Assembly: GCF_014334735.1 (NCBI RefSeq)
Contig: NZ_CP060587.1
Span: 496,001-560,000, forward strand
Length of the DNA stretch: 64,000 bases
Source: Aeromicrobium senzhongii
GTDB taxonomy: Bacteria; Actinomycetota; Actinomycetes; Propionibacteriales; Nocardioidaceae
Direction of reading: 5' to 3'
In this document: positions 9,227 through 17,310 of the stretch, piece after piece
Position numbering within the stretch: position 1 is the first letter of the stretch
Layout: every line of letters starts with the position of its first letter
Notes under the pieces: generated by a model
What the model saw: only the letters and a program-made list of their open reading frames with translations
What the model was told of the DNA's origin: nothing
The model's database searches: none
Made by a program: the position numbers and the translations under genes

Positions 9227-10753
9227 ATGAACACCGTTGACCGACTGTGGAGTCACGCCGAGAACACCCCCGACGCGATCGCCGTGCGGGTCGCTGACGA
9301 GTCGTGGACGTACGGGCGGCTGCGCGACCTCATCGCCACCTGGGCGGCGCGGTTGGACCGGGCCGGCATCTCGGCGGGAGACCGCGTGCTGCTCGTGGCG
9401 CCGACGTCGCAGGAGTTCGTCGTCGTGCACCATGCCGTCGCGGCGATCGGCGCCATCGGCGTGACGGTCAACTCGACGTCGACCGCGGCCGAGCTCGAGT
9501 ACTTCCTCACGGACGCCGAGTGCGCGCTGGCGATCGCCTGGCACGAGACGCAGGACGTCGCGCGCCGGGCCGCCGAGGCGACGGGGATCGACCTGTGGGT
9601 GCTCGAGGCGGGGGACGTCGATATCGACGTCTCGCCCGATCTGCAGCTGCCCCGGCCCATGGCCGAGGACGACACGTCGGTGCTGCTCTACACGTCGGGG
9701 ACCACCGGCAAGCCCAAGGGCGCCGAGCTGACCCACGGCAACATCGTGGCCTGCGCCGAAATCATCGCCGGCGCCCTGGAGAGCGACAGTTCGGACCGGG
9801 TGGGCACGGCGCTGCCGCTGTTCCACGTGTTCGGCCAGGTCTGCGTCATGGCCAGCACCTTCGCTGTCGGCGCGAGCCTGTCGCTGCTGCGTCCCTTCAG
9901 CGGTCCCGGCCTCCTGCAGATGGCCGCGGCGCACCGCCTGACGGTCCTGGCCGGTGTCCCGACGATGTGGAACGCCATGCTGCACGCCGACGTGGACGTC
10001 TCGCGCGAGGACCTGGCGGGCCTGACGCACGCCCTGTCCGGTGGTGCCGCGCTGCCGCTCGCGGTCGCCGACGCGTTCCGCGAGCGCTTCGGCTGCCGCG
10101 TCCTGGACGGCTACGGCCTCAGCGAGACGACCGGCGCGGCCACGTCCGCCAAGCTCAGCGTCCGGCGCAAGGAGGGCTCCGTCGGCCCCGCACTGCCGCG
10201 GTTGAAGGCCTGCATCATGGACCCGGACGGCCGTCAGGTCGAGCCCGGCGTCCACGGCGAGGTCGCCGTCGCGGGCCCGGTCATCATGAAGGGCTACTGG
10301 CGCCGTCCCGAAGCCACCGCGGAGGTCATGCGCGGCGAGTGGTTCCTGACCGGCGACATCGGCAAGCAGGACGAGGACGGCGACGTGTGGATCGTCGACC
10401 GCAAGAAGGACCTCGTGATCCGCGGCGGCTACAACGTGTACCCGCGCGAGATCGAAGAGGTGCTCTACACACATCCGGACCTGCGCGAGGTCGCCGTCAT
10501 CGGTGTCCCCGACGACCGGTTGGGCGAAGAGATTGCCGTCGTCTTCGCCCCGCACCCCGGGCGCGAGGTGGACGCCGCACGTCTGCGCGAGTGGTTGGAG
10601 GAGCGGGTGGCCCCCTACAAGGTGCCGCGGGTCTACCAGCAGGTCGAGGAGCTGCCGAAGGGCTCGACGGGCAAGATCCTCAAGCGCCAGCTCGACCGCG
10701 GTGCGGTCCTGGCGGAGGGGACGCGTGTCTCCAGCGGCAGGAGCGCGTCGTGA
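9227..10753 (+). CDS. AMP-forming acyl-CoA ligase (paralogue 2)
   Basis: A 508-residue ANL enzyme, close paralogue of the ligase at 1119. P-loop YTSGTTGKPKG, A5 motif GYGLSETTGAA, hinge KKDLVIRGGYNVYPREIEEV, and C-terminal lysine motif PKGSTGKILKRQL. AAGGAG lies upstream of the ATG. It sits between the importer genes and the kinase gene (GTGA overlap), which suggests that the imported acid is activated here and passed to the kinase step. The substrate is unproven. Confidence 0.88.
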   Translation: MNTVDRLWSHAENTPDAIAVRVADESWTYGRLRDLIATWAARLDRAGISAGDRVLLVAPTSQEFVVVHHAVAAIGAIGVTVNSTSTAAELEYFLTDAECALAIAWHETQDVARRAAEATGIDLWVLEAGDVDIDVSPDLQLPRPMAEDDTSVLLYTSGTTGKPKGAELTHGNIVACAEIIAGALESDSSDRVGTALPLFHVFGQVCVMASTFAVGASLSLLRPFSGPGLLQMAAAHRLTVLAGVPTMWNAMLHADVDVSREDLAGLTHALSGGAALPLAVADAFRERFGCRVLDGYGLSETTGAATSAKLSVRRKEGSVGPALPRLKACIMDPDGRQVEPGVHGEVAVAGPVIMKGYWRRPEATAEVMRGEWFLTGDIGKQDEDGDVWIVDRKKDLVIRGGYNVYPREIEEVLYTHPDLREVAVIGVPDDRLGEEIAVVFAPHPGREVDAARLREWLEERVAPYKVPRVYQQVEELPKGSTGKILKRQLDRGAVLAEGTRVSSGRSAS

Positions 10754-11772
10754 CACAGCTGATCGCGACGGAGCCCGTCGCTCGCTGGATCGCCTCCCTG
10801 GGGATCGGGGCCGAGGGCCCGATCGAGTTCCGACGGGTCGGCGCGGGGCAGTCGAACCTCACCTTCCTGGTCACCGATGCCGTCGGGCACCGGTGGATCC
10901 TGCGCCGTCCTCCGCTGGGCAAGCTTCTGGCATCGGCCCATGACGTCGAGCGCGAGCACCGGATCATGTCCGGGCTGCAGGGCACCGGGGTCCCGGTGCC
11001 GGCGATCCACGGGTTCACGAAGGACCCGGCGGTGACGGACGCGCCGATCATGCTCATGGACTTCGTCGACGGTCGGGTGCTGGACAGCATCGAGGCCATC
11101 GAGACGGTGCCCCAGGACTCCCGGCGCGCCATCGGGCTGTCGCTGGCCTCGACGCTGGGATCGGTCCACGCGGTCGATCTCGCCGCAGCCGGACTGGCCG
11201 ACCTGGCCAGCCACGCGCCCTACGCCGAGCGCCAGCTGCGCCGCTGGCACCGCCAGTGGGAGCAGTCCCGCACGCGGGACCTGCCGATCGTCGCCGATCT
11301 CGCGCAACGGCTCACCGCCCAGGTGCCCGAGCAGCGCGAGGTCTCGCTGGTGCACGGCGACTTCCACCTGATGAACGTGATCACCGACCCCCGTGCGGGT
11401 CGCGTCACGGCGGTCCTGGACTGGGAGCTGTCGACCCTGGGTGATCCGCTGGCCGATCTCGGCGGACTGCTGGCGTACTGGCCCCAGGCCGACGACGAGA
11501 TCCTCACCGGCTTCCAGGGTCCGACGCTGCCGGGATTCCCGTCGCGCGACGAGCTCGTGGCCCAGTACGCCAAGAGCACGGGACGCGACGTGTCGGCCAT
11601 CGGCTTCTGGTACGTCCTGGGCCTGTGGAAGATCGCGATCATCGCCGAGGGCGTGTTGCGCCGGTCGATCGACGACCCGCGGAACACCGCCGTCACCGGC
11701 CAGATCTCCAGTGACCTGATCGACGCCCTGCTGGCCCGTGCCGATCTCGAGGCACGCGCCGTCGGACTCTGA
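10750..11772 (+). CDS. APH-fold kinase, ACAD11/LvaA-like
   Basis: A 340-residue kinase of the aminoglycoside phosphotransferase fold. The N-lobe has FRRVGAGQSNLTF (nucleotide loop) and WILRRPP (lysine-equivalent strand). The catalytic loop HGDFHLMN is near residue 203 and the metal motif VLDWELSTLGDPLADLG near residue 223. These blocks match the N-terminal kinase domain of ACAD11 (GYGQSN, LRKKPPG, HGDFRLDN, LDWELSTIG) more than drug-resistance APHs. The LvaA/ACAD11 class phosphorylates the 4-hydroxyl of 4-hydroxyacyl-CoAs (published for levulinate and mammalian lipids). No separate LvaB-like small partner was seen in the window. The GTG start overlaps the ligase stop. Confidence 0.85.
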   Translation: MTQLIATEPVARWIASLGIGAEGPIEFRRVGAGQSNLTFLVTDAVGHRWILRRPPLGKLLASAHDVEREHRIMSGLQGTGVPVPAIHGFTKDPAVTDAPIMLMDFVDGRVLDSIEAIETVPQDSRRAIGLSLASTLGSVHAVDLAAAGLADLASHAPYAERQLRRWHRQWEQSRTRDLPIVADLAQRLTAQVPEQREVSLVHGDFHLMNVITDPRAGRVTAVLDWELSTLGDPLADLGGLLAYWPQADDEILTGFQGPTLPGFPSRDELVAQYAKSTGRDVSAIGFWYVLGLWKIAIIAEGVLRRSIDDPRNTAVTGQISSDLIDALLARADLEARAVGL

Positions 11773-11829
11773 GGATCACGGGCACCCCCCACCTGTTGAT
11801 GTTCGAAATTGAGTACGTGAGAGGTTGAC

Positions 11830-13425
11830 ATGAAGTTCAACGAGCGAGTCGGCGCGACGCGCCGCTCCACCCGGCGCCGTGGCCTGGCCACGGCCGCCGT
11901 CGCGGCCCTGGCCGCATCCGTCCTGGCCGCCTGCGGCGGCGGGGACAGCTCCGGCAGCGGAGCGTCGGGCGAGACGCCCGAGCAGGTCACGATGGTGCTG
12001 CGCAATGACGTGGACACCTTCGACCCGATGTTGACGGCCGCCGAGAACGGCGCCGTCCAGATGTACGAGGCGCTGTACGACACGCTCGTGCGTCGCAACT
12101 GGAAGACCGGCGACTACGAGCCGGCGATGGCCACTTCCTGGGAGATCACCCCGACGAAGATCGACTTCGCGCTCAAGGACGGGCTGAAGTGCAGCGACGG
12201 CACCGACCTGCTGCCCACGGACATCCAGAAGTCGCTGGAGCGGCTCGCCGATCCGAAGACCGGCTCGATCTACACCGGCCGGTTCTTCGGCGCGGGCGGC
12301 GTGAAGCAGATCGTGGCCGACGACGAGGCGAACACCGTCTCGGTCGAGGTCAACGAGCCGCACACCGACCTGATCGACAGCATGGCCGCAGCGTTCATCG
12401 TCTGCCCGAAGGGCCTGGCCGACACCGAGGCGCTGGCGACGACGCCCCAAGGATCAGGCCCCTACAAGCTCGCGTCGATGAAGCGCGGCGACACCTACGA
12501 GCTCGAGGCCTGGGGTTCGCCCGCCCTCGAGGATCCCGAGAGCGTGCCGGACCAACTGACGTACCGCGTGGTCACGTCCGACTCGACCCGCGCCAACCTC
12601 GTCGACACCGGTGACGCGGACATCGTCAGCGTCATCGGGCGCGACTCCAAGCGCCTCGAGGCGAGCATCGAGCCGATCCAGGGCAAGGCGTTCCAGGCCG
12701 ACTCGATCGTGTTCAACCAGCGTCCCGGCGCCCCGTTCGCCGACGAGCGACTGCGTCGCGTCGTGGCCCAGGCCGTCGACGCCACGAGCTACACGAAGGC
12801 GGCGTCCTTCGACGTCGGCGAGGCGATCGACACGCTCGCCACGCCCAACATGGACTGCTACGTCGAGAGCAACGGCGAGATCGGCCTGAAGTTCGACAAG
12901 GACCAGGCGAAGGCCGACCTGTCGGCTGCGGGCTACGGCCCCGGTGGCAAGGAGCTGTCGGTGCGCCTGCTGGGCTACGACCTGCAGAACTCCGGCCCGG
13001 AGTACGTCGCCGACGCCCTGCGCGAGCTGGGCATCAAGGTCGACATCACGAACGGCACGCTGGCCCAGGCGGCCGGTGTCGTCTACGGCGACGCGGGGGA
13101 GTGGGACGTCATGGTCTTCCCGATGAACGCCCCCGCGCCGCACCTGTATCCGGCGGTCACGAAGATGAGCTCGAACCTCGGTGAGGGCGGGTCGTACAAC
13201 TTCGGCCGGGTCCACAACGAGGAGTTCGACCGCTACGCGAAGCTGGCACCCGCCTCCACCGGGGACGAGCGGTGCGAGAACTGGAGCAAGGCCGAGGCGG
13301 CCCTGCTCGAGCGCACCGACGTGGTGCCGATGATGTGGCCGATCGCGAACTACTTCTCGAAGGACCTGACCTTCGAGACGGGCTACCGCACGACCGATCT
13401 GCGCACCATCCGCGTCAAGGGCTGA
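11830..13425 (+). CDS. Solute-binding lipoprotein of peptide-type ABC transporter (SBP 1)
   Basis: A 531-residue extracytoplasmic binding protein (SBP family 5). The twin-basic-rich N-terminus and hydrophobic stretch end in a lipobox LAACGG, so it is a membrane-anchored lipoprotein. The mature protein begins with the family pattern LRNDVDTFDPMLTA and has a conserved Cys-containing LKCSDGTDLL segment. GAGAGG precedes the ATG. It lies directly downstream of the importer-ligase-kinase operon and is very similar to SBP 2 (13595) and SBP 3 (26439), suggesting duplication and different ligand preferences for one transporter. Confidence 0.87.
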   Translation: MKFNERVGATRRSTRRRGLATAAVAALAASVLAACGGGDSSGSGASGETPEQVTMVLRNDVDTFDPMLTAAENGAVQMYEALYDTLVRRNWKTGDYEPAMATSWEITPTKIDFALKDGLKCSDGTDLLPTDIQKSLERLADPKTGSIYTGRFFGAGGVKQIVADDEANTVSVEVNEPHTDLIDSMAAAFIVCPKGLADTEALATTPQGSGPYKLASMKRGDTYELEAWGSPALEDPESVPDQLTYRVVTSDSTRANLVDTGDADIVSVIGRDSKRLEASIEPIQGKAFQADSIVFNQRPGAPFADERLRRVVAQAVDATSYTKAASFDVGEAIDTLATPNMDCYVESNGEIGLKFDKDQAKADLSAAGYGPGGKELSVRLLGYDLQNSGPEYVADALRELGIKVDITNGTLAQAAGVVYGDAGEWDVMVFPMNAPAPHLYPAVTKMSSNLGEGGSYNFGRVHNEEFDRYAKLAPASTGDERCENWSKAEAALLERTDVVPMMWPIANYFSKDLTFETGYRTTDLRTIRVKG

Positions 13426-13440
13426 GTCCTCGACGAGATC

Positions 13441-13482
13441 AGGCCGGTTCGCCCGGGCCTCGTGCCCCGGCGGACCGGCCTT
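13441..13482 (+). terminator. Terminator after SBP 1
   Basis: A long GC stem (AGGCCGGTTCGCCCGGG against CCCGGCGGACCGGCCTT, few mismatches) ends in TTCTC. It separates SBP 1 from the separately controlled SBP 2. Confidence 0.65.
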
Positions 13483-13496
13483 CTCATGGTCTGAAA

Positions 13497-13510
13497 TGAA
13501 ACTGAATTCA
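13497..13510. promoter_or_regulatory. TGAA-N6-TTCA palindrome, site 3
   Basis: TGAAACTGAATTCA, upstream of SBP 2. It is one of two exact copies in this promoter region, with their starts 61 bases apart. Confidence 0.6.
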
Positions 13511-13557
13511 GTATTGATATCTCTCGTGACTTGGGTCACACTCAGGTCAGAAGAAAC

Positions 13558-13571
13558 TGAAGTCGTCTTCA
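13558..13571. promoter_or_regulatory. TGAA-N6-TTCA palindrome, site 4
   Basis: TGAAGTCGTCTTCA lies 23 bases before the SBP 2 start. The candidate promoter TTGATA (13514-13519) / CACACT (13537-13542) lies between sites 3 and 4, so binding at both could form a repression loop or simple blockade. Confidence 0.6.
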
Positions 13572-13594
13572 GGCTCACGTCCGAAAGGTTGATC

Positions 13595-15169
13595 ATGACT
13601 GCTCCCCGAAATCGATCCCTGCGCCGAGGTGTGGGCGCCCTCGGCCTGATGGTGCTGTCGGCCTCCGTCCTGGCCGCATGTGGCGGCTCCGCCGAGGGTG
13701 GCGACAACGTCGCCGGGGAGGCTCCGAAGCAGGTGACCATGGACCTGCGCAACGACGTCGACACCTTCGACCCGATGCTCACGGCCGCCGATCAGGGCGC
13801 CATGCAGATGTACGAAGCGGTCTACGACACGCTCGTCCGGCGCAACCTGACCACCAACGAGTACGGGCCCTCGATGGCCACCGACTGGAAGGTCACGGCC
13901 ACGCGGATTGACTTCAACCTGAAGCCGGACCTGAAGTGCTCCGACGGCACCGACCTGCTGCCCACCGACGTCGCGAACTCGCTCAAGCGCCTCGCCGACC
14001 CGAAGACGGGGTCGATCTTCACCGGCCGGCTCTTCGGGGCAGGGGGGATCAAGGAGATCGCCGCGGACGACGAGGCGGACACCCTGTCGATCGAGGTCAA
14101 CGACCCTCACTCCGACCTGCTCGACGGGCTGACGCAGGCCTTCATCGTGTGCCCGAAGGGCCTGAAGGACCTCGACGCGCTCGCGTCGGCCCCGCAGGGC
14201 TCGGGCCCCTACAAGATCACCACGCTCAAGCGCGGTGACGCCTACGAGCTCGAGGCCTGGGGTTCGCCGACGGTCGAGCCCGGCGACGTCCCGGAGAAGA
14301 TCTCGATCCGGGTCGTCACGTCGGACTCCACGCGGGCCAACCTCTTCGAGACCGGCGAGACGGACATCGCCGCGATCACGGGCCGGGACTCCCAGCGGCT
14401 GGAGGCCAAGACCAAGCCGATCCAGGGCAAGACGTTCCAGGCGGACTCGCTCACGTTCAACCAGCGTGACGGTGAGCCGATGGCCGACGAGGCCCTGCGG
14501 CGTGTGGTGGCCCAGGCGATCGACGCCGGTGACTACACGAAGGCGGCGTCGTACGACCTCGGCGAGCCGATGCACACGATCATCACCCCGAACATGGACT
14601 GCTACGACGAGAAGAACGGTGAGCTGGGGGTCAAGTACGACCCGGACCAGGCCAAGGCCGACTTGAAGGCCGCGGGTTACGGCCCCGGCGGCAAGGAGCT
14701 CACGCTGCGTCTGCTCGGCTACGACCTGCAGAACTCCGGCCCGGACTATGTCGCGGACGCGCTGCGCAAGATCGGGATCAAGGTGGAGGTCACCAACGGC
14801 ACGCAGGCGCAGGCCGGCGGCATCGTCTACGGCGACGAGGGGGACTGGGACATCATCGTCTTCCCCTTCCAGTCGCCCGCGCCGCACGCCTACCCCCTCG
14901 TGACCAAGATGAGCTCGAACCTGGGTGAGGGCGGTTCCTACAACTTCGGCCGCATCACGAACGAGGAGTTCGACCGGCTCACGAAGCTGGCACCGGCGGC
15001 GACCGGCGAGAAGCGGTGCGAGTACTGGGCCGGTGCCGAGGCCGCGCTGCTCAAGGACACCGACCTCGTCCCGCTCATGTGGCCCGTCACGAACTACTTC
15101 ACGAAGAACCTGACGTTCGACGCGAGCTATCGCATCGTCGACCTGCGGACCATCCGCGCGGTCGAGTGA
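13595..15169 (+). CDS. Solute-binding lipoprotein of peptide-type ABC transporter (SBP 2)
   Basis: A 524-residue SBP family 5 lipoprotein with lipobox LAACGG about 28 residues from the ATG at 13595. That start is preferred over an in-frame ATG at 13496, which would overlap the operators. It is closely related to SBP 1 along its whole length (shared LRNDVDTFDPML, KCSDGTDLLPTD, LLGYDLQNSGP, MSSNLGEGGSYNFGR). It has its own promoter with two TGAA-N6-TTCA sites, unlike SBP 1, so the two receptors appear to be expressed under different conditions. It probably feeds the importer at 5601-9181. Confidence 0.87.
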   Translation: MTAPRNRSLRRGVGALGLMVLSASVLAACGGSAEGGDNVAGEAPKQVTMDLRNDVDTFDPMLTAADQGAMQMYEAVYDTLVRRNLTTNEYGPSMATDWKVTATRIDFNLKPDLKCSDGTDLLPTDVANSLKRLADPKTGSIFTGRLFGAGGIKEIAADDEADTLSIEVNDPHSDLLDGLTQAFIVCPKGLKDLDALASAPQGSGPYKITTLKRGDAYELEAWGSPTVEPGDVPEKISIRVVTSDSTRANLFETGETDIAAITGRDSQRLEAKTKPIQGKTFQADSLTFNQRDGEPMADEALRRVVAQAIDAGDYTKAASYDLGEPMHTIITPNMDCYDEKNGELGVKYDPDQAKADLKAAGYGPGGKELTLRLLGYDLQNSGPDYVADALRKIGIKVEVTNGTQAQAGGIVYGDEGDWDIIVFPFQSPAPHAYPLVTKMSSNLGEGGSYNFGRITNEEFDRLTKLAPAATGEKRCEYWAGAEAALLKDTDLVPLMWPVTNYFTKNLTFDASYRIVDLRTIRAVE

Positions 15170-15174
15170 GACCG

Positions 15175-15205
15175 GTGGGCACCCCGGCGCAGCCGGGGTG
15201 CCCAC
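15175..15205 (+). terminator. Rho-independent-like terminator after SBP 2
   Basis: The perfect 13-bp stem GTGGGCACCCCGG / CCGGGGTGCCCAC with a 5-base loop is followed by TTCCTTT. Confidence 0.8.
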
Positions 15206-15243
15206 TTCCTTTCCCATCCGCAGCACGAAGCGCAAGGAGCACC

Positions 15244-16011
15244 ATGTCAGTCGTACTCGCCGAGAAGGTCCTGGACGGTCGAGCCCTGCTCATCACCCTG
15301 AACCGGCCCGACGCCCGCAACGCCGTGAACGGTCAGGTCGCCCGCGAGATGGCCGCGATCCTGGACGACCTGGACGCCGACCCCGCGCTGGCCGTGGGCA
15401 TCATCCGCGGCGAAGGCCGTGGCTTCAGTGCCGGCATGGACCTGAAGGCGTTCCTCGAGGGCGACTTCCCCACGTTCGAGGACCGCGGCTTCGGCGGCTT
15501 CGCCGAGCGTGGACCGAAGACCCCGCTGATCGCCGCGATCGAGGGGTTCGCCGTCGCCGGCGGCCTGGAGATGGCCCTGGCCTGCGACCTGATCGTCGCC
15601 GCCTCCGACGCGAAGCTGGGCCTGCCCGAGGTCAAGCGGTCGCTCATCGCGGCCGGCGGCGGCCTGCTGCGGCTCGCGCAGCGCATCCCGTACCACGTGG
15701 CCGCCGAGATCGCCCTGACCGGAGACCACCTCCCGGTCGAGCGGCTCCACCAGGTCGGCCTGGTGAACCGCGTCGCCGAGCCGGGCCACGCGCTCGACGA
15801 GGCGCTCGCGCTGGCCGCCCAGCTGGTCGACAACGCCCCGCTGGCTCTCGAGGGCTCGAAGTACGTCCTGGAGAACGCCGCCGACTGGGGGATGGCCGAC
15901 GGCTGGAAGCACCAGCAGCCCGTCATGGAGCGCGTGAGCACGTCCGAGGACGCCCGCGAGGGGGCGACCGCGTTCGCCGAGCGCCGGGCGCCCGTCTGGC
16001 GCGGACGCTGA
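15244..16011 (+). CDS. Enoyl-CoA hydratase/isomerase (crotonase family)
   Basis: A 255-residue crotonase with LNRPDARNAV at the N-terminus. The first oxyanion-hole segment is GRGFSAGMDL, the second AIEGFAVAGGLEMALACD, and the acidic catalytic region LPEVKRSLIAAGG. Many beta-oxidation hydratases have this PEvk layout. AAGGAG precedes the ATG by seven bases. It forms an apparent operon with the MaoC hydratase at 16054. It probably hydrates the 2-enoyl-CoA produced by one of the dehydrogenases or the phosphate-elimination step. Confidence 0.85.
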   Translation: MSVVLAEKVLDGRALLITLNRPDARNAVNGQVAREMAAILDDLDADPALAVGIIRGEGRGFSAGMDLKAFLEGDFPTFEDRGFGGFAERGPKTPLIAAIEGFAVAGGLEMALACDLIVAASDAKLGLPEVKRSLIAAGGGLLRLAQRIPYHVAAEIALTGDHLPVERLHQVGLVNRVAEPGHALDEALALAAQLVDNAPLALEGSKYVLENAADWGMADGWKHQQPVMERVSTSEDAREGATAFAERRAPVWRGR

Positions 16012-16053
16012 CCCCTACCGATTTCCCACCACACCCTGCAACGAAGGACAGAC

Positions 16054-16533
16054 ATGACCGACACGACCCAGCTCCCCGTCCGCCCCCAGAACGTCGCCGA
16101 GCTCGAGGCGCTCATCGGACGGACGATCGGCCCCACGCAATGGCACGACGTGACGCAGGAGAGCGTCGACGCCTTCGCCGACGTGACCGGCGACCACCAG
16201 TGGATCCATGTCGATCCCGAGCGGGCCGCCCAGAGCCCGCTGGGCACGACGATCGCGCACGGGCTGTACAGCCTGTCGCTCGGGCCGGCGTTCTCGTACT
16301 CGCTGATCTCGTTCGAGGCCTTCACGCACAGCCTGAACTACGGGTACGAGAAGGTGCGCTTCCCGGCACCGCTGCCGATCGGCTCGCGCGTGCGCATGAC
16401 CACCGAGGTCATCGCCGTCGACCACGTGCCCGGCGGCGTCCAGGTGCGTGCCCGTCAGGTGTTCGAGCGCGAGGGCTTCGACAAGCCGGTCGCGGTCGCC
16501 GAATCGCTGGGGCGCCTCGTCGAGGCCGGATGA
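16054..16533 (+). CDS. MaoC-like (R)-specific enoyl-CoA hydratase
   Basis: A 159-residue single hot-dog protein with the hydratase-2 motif: FADVTGDHQWIHVDPERA near residue 45 followed by GTTIAHGLYSLSL. The Asp and His of this motif are the catalytic residues of the family. A GAAGGA ribosome site precedes the ATG. It sits next to a crotonase of opposite expected stereospecificity, which may allow handling of both hydroxyacyl-CoA enantiomers or of branched substrates (inference). It is followed by the TetR gene. Confidence 0.87.
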   Translation: MTDTTQLPVRPQNVAELEALIGRTIGPTQWHDVTQESVDAFADVTGDHQWIHVDPERAAQSPLGTTIAHGLYSLSLGPAFSYSLISFEAFTHSLNYGYEKVRFPAPLPIGSRVRMTTEVIAVDHVPGGVQVRARQVFEREGFDKPVAVAESLGRLVEAG

Positions 16534-16541
16534 CCCGAACT

Positions 16542-16555
16542 TGACGTCAAATTCC
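16542..16555. promoter_or_regulatory. Degenerate TGAA-N6-TTCA-like site before the TetR gene
   Basis: TGACGTCAAATTCC matches six of the eight conserved positions and overlaps the perfect palindrome TTGACGTCAA (16541-16550). It lies 16 bases before the TetR start and could serve autoregulation. A TAGCAT hexamer (16558-16563) only eight bases before the ATG suggests a leaderless transcript. Confidence 0.4.
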
Positions 16556-16570
16556 CGTAGCATGTAACCC

Positions 16571-17248
16571 ATGAGTAGCACGCCAGAGAGTGCGGCGCGT
16601 CACCGTCGCTCGGCCGGGTTCTCCGGGGAAGCGACGTCCCGCGACCTGCCCACCACCCCGCGTGGCCTGCGTACCCGCGCCAAGCTCGTCGACGCCGCAC
16701 GCGTCGTCTTCGAGCGCGACGGGTTCCTCGATGCGCGGCTGGTGGACATCACCTCCGAGGCGGGCATCTCGGCCGGATCCTTCTACACGTACTTCGACAG
16801 CAAGGAGGAGATCTTCTCCGCCGTGCTGGGCGAGGTCGAGAAGGAGATGCTCCACCCCGACGTCCGTGCCGTCACCAGCGGGGACGACCCGGTGGAGATG
16901 ATCCGGCAGGCGAACCGCGCCTACCTGGAGTCGTACCAGCGGTTCGCGAGCTTCATGCGGCTGCTGGAGCAGGTCGCCAGCATCGACGAGGGGTTCCGCG
17001 AGCTGCGCCGCAAGCGCGGCGAGTCGTTCGTCCGTCGCAATGCCAAGAGCATCCGCCAGATGCAGCAGGACGGCGTGGCCGGGGCCGACATCGATCCGAT
17101 GATGGCGGCCTCGTTCCTGTCCGGCATGGTGGCGCGCGCGGCGTACTCGCGGTTCGTGCTGGGCGAGGACTGGACGATCGACCAGATGGTCGACTCGCTG
17201 ACCGAGCTGTGGGCGAACGCCCTGAAGATCACTCGTCCCGCGACCTGA
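16571..17248 (+). CDS. TetR-family regulator (paralogue A)
   Basis: A 225-residue regulator. The N-terminal HTH spans about residues 38-85: RAKLVDAARVVFERDGF, then LVDITSEAGISAGSFYTYFDSKEEIF, the classic TetR pattern with recognition helix SAGSFYTYF. The C-terminal part is a helical ligand-binding domain. It is paralogous to the regulator at 21260 (FERDGF, FYTYFD.K.E.F, WxD.M.V.. patterns). The ligand is likely an acyl-CoA of the pathway (inference). It is a candidate binder of the TGAA-N6-TTCA sites. It is convergent with the MFS gene. Confidence 0.87.
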   Translation: MSSTPESAARHRRSAGFSGEATSRDLPTTPRGLRTRAKLVDAARVVFERDGFLDARLVDITSEAGISAGSFYTYFDSKEEIFSAVLGEVEKEMLHPDVRAVTSGDDPVEMIRQANRAYLESYQRFASFMRLLEQVASIDEGFRELRRKRGESFVRRNAKSIRQMQQDGVAGADIDPMMAASFLSGMVARAAYSRFVLGEDWTIDQMVDSLTELWANALKITRPAT

Positions 17249-17256
17249 TCGACCCG

Positions 17257-17298
17257 ACGACGAAGCCCTCGACCGCGGACGGTCGGGGGCTTCGTCGT
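17257..17298. terminator. Bidirectional terminator between TetR and MFS genes
   Basis: An 18-bp stem with one mismatch (ACGACGAAGCCCTCGACC against GGTCGGGGGCTTCGTCGT) and a 6-base loop lies between convergent genes. Confidence 0.75.
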
Positions 17299-17310
17299 TC
17301 GCGGGTCCGG

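Noticed and set aside
11791..11820. AT-rich TTGATGTTCGAAATTGAG before SBP 1 as an eighth exact operator
   Set aside because: It lacks the TGAA and TTCA half-sites at the right spacing; probably just a promoter or spacer.
16541..16550. TTGACGTCAA as a member of the TTGAC-N6-GTCAA operator family
   Set aside because: The half-sites abut with no spacer, unlike the four 16-base sites; it is treated as part of a degenerate TGAA-N6-TTCA-like site.
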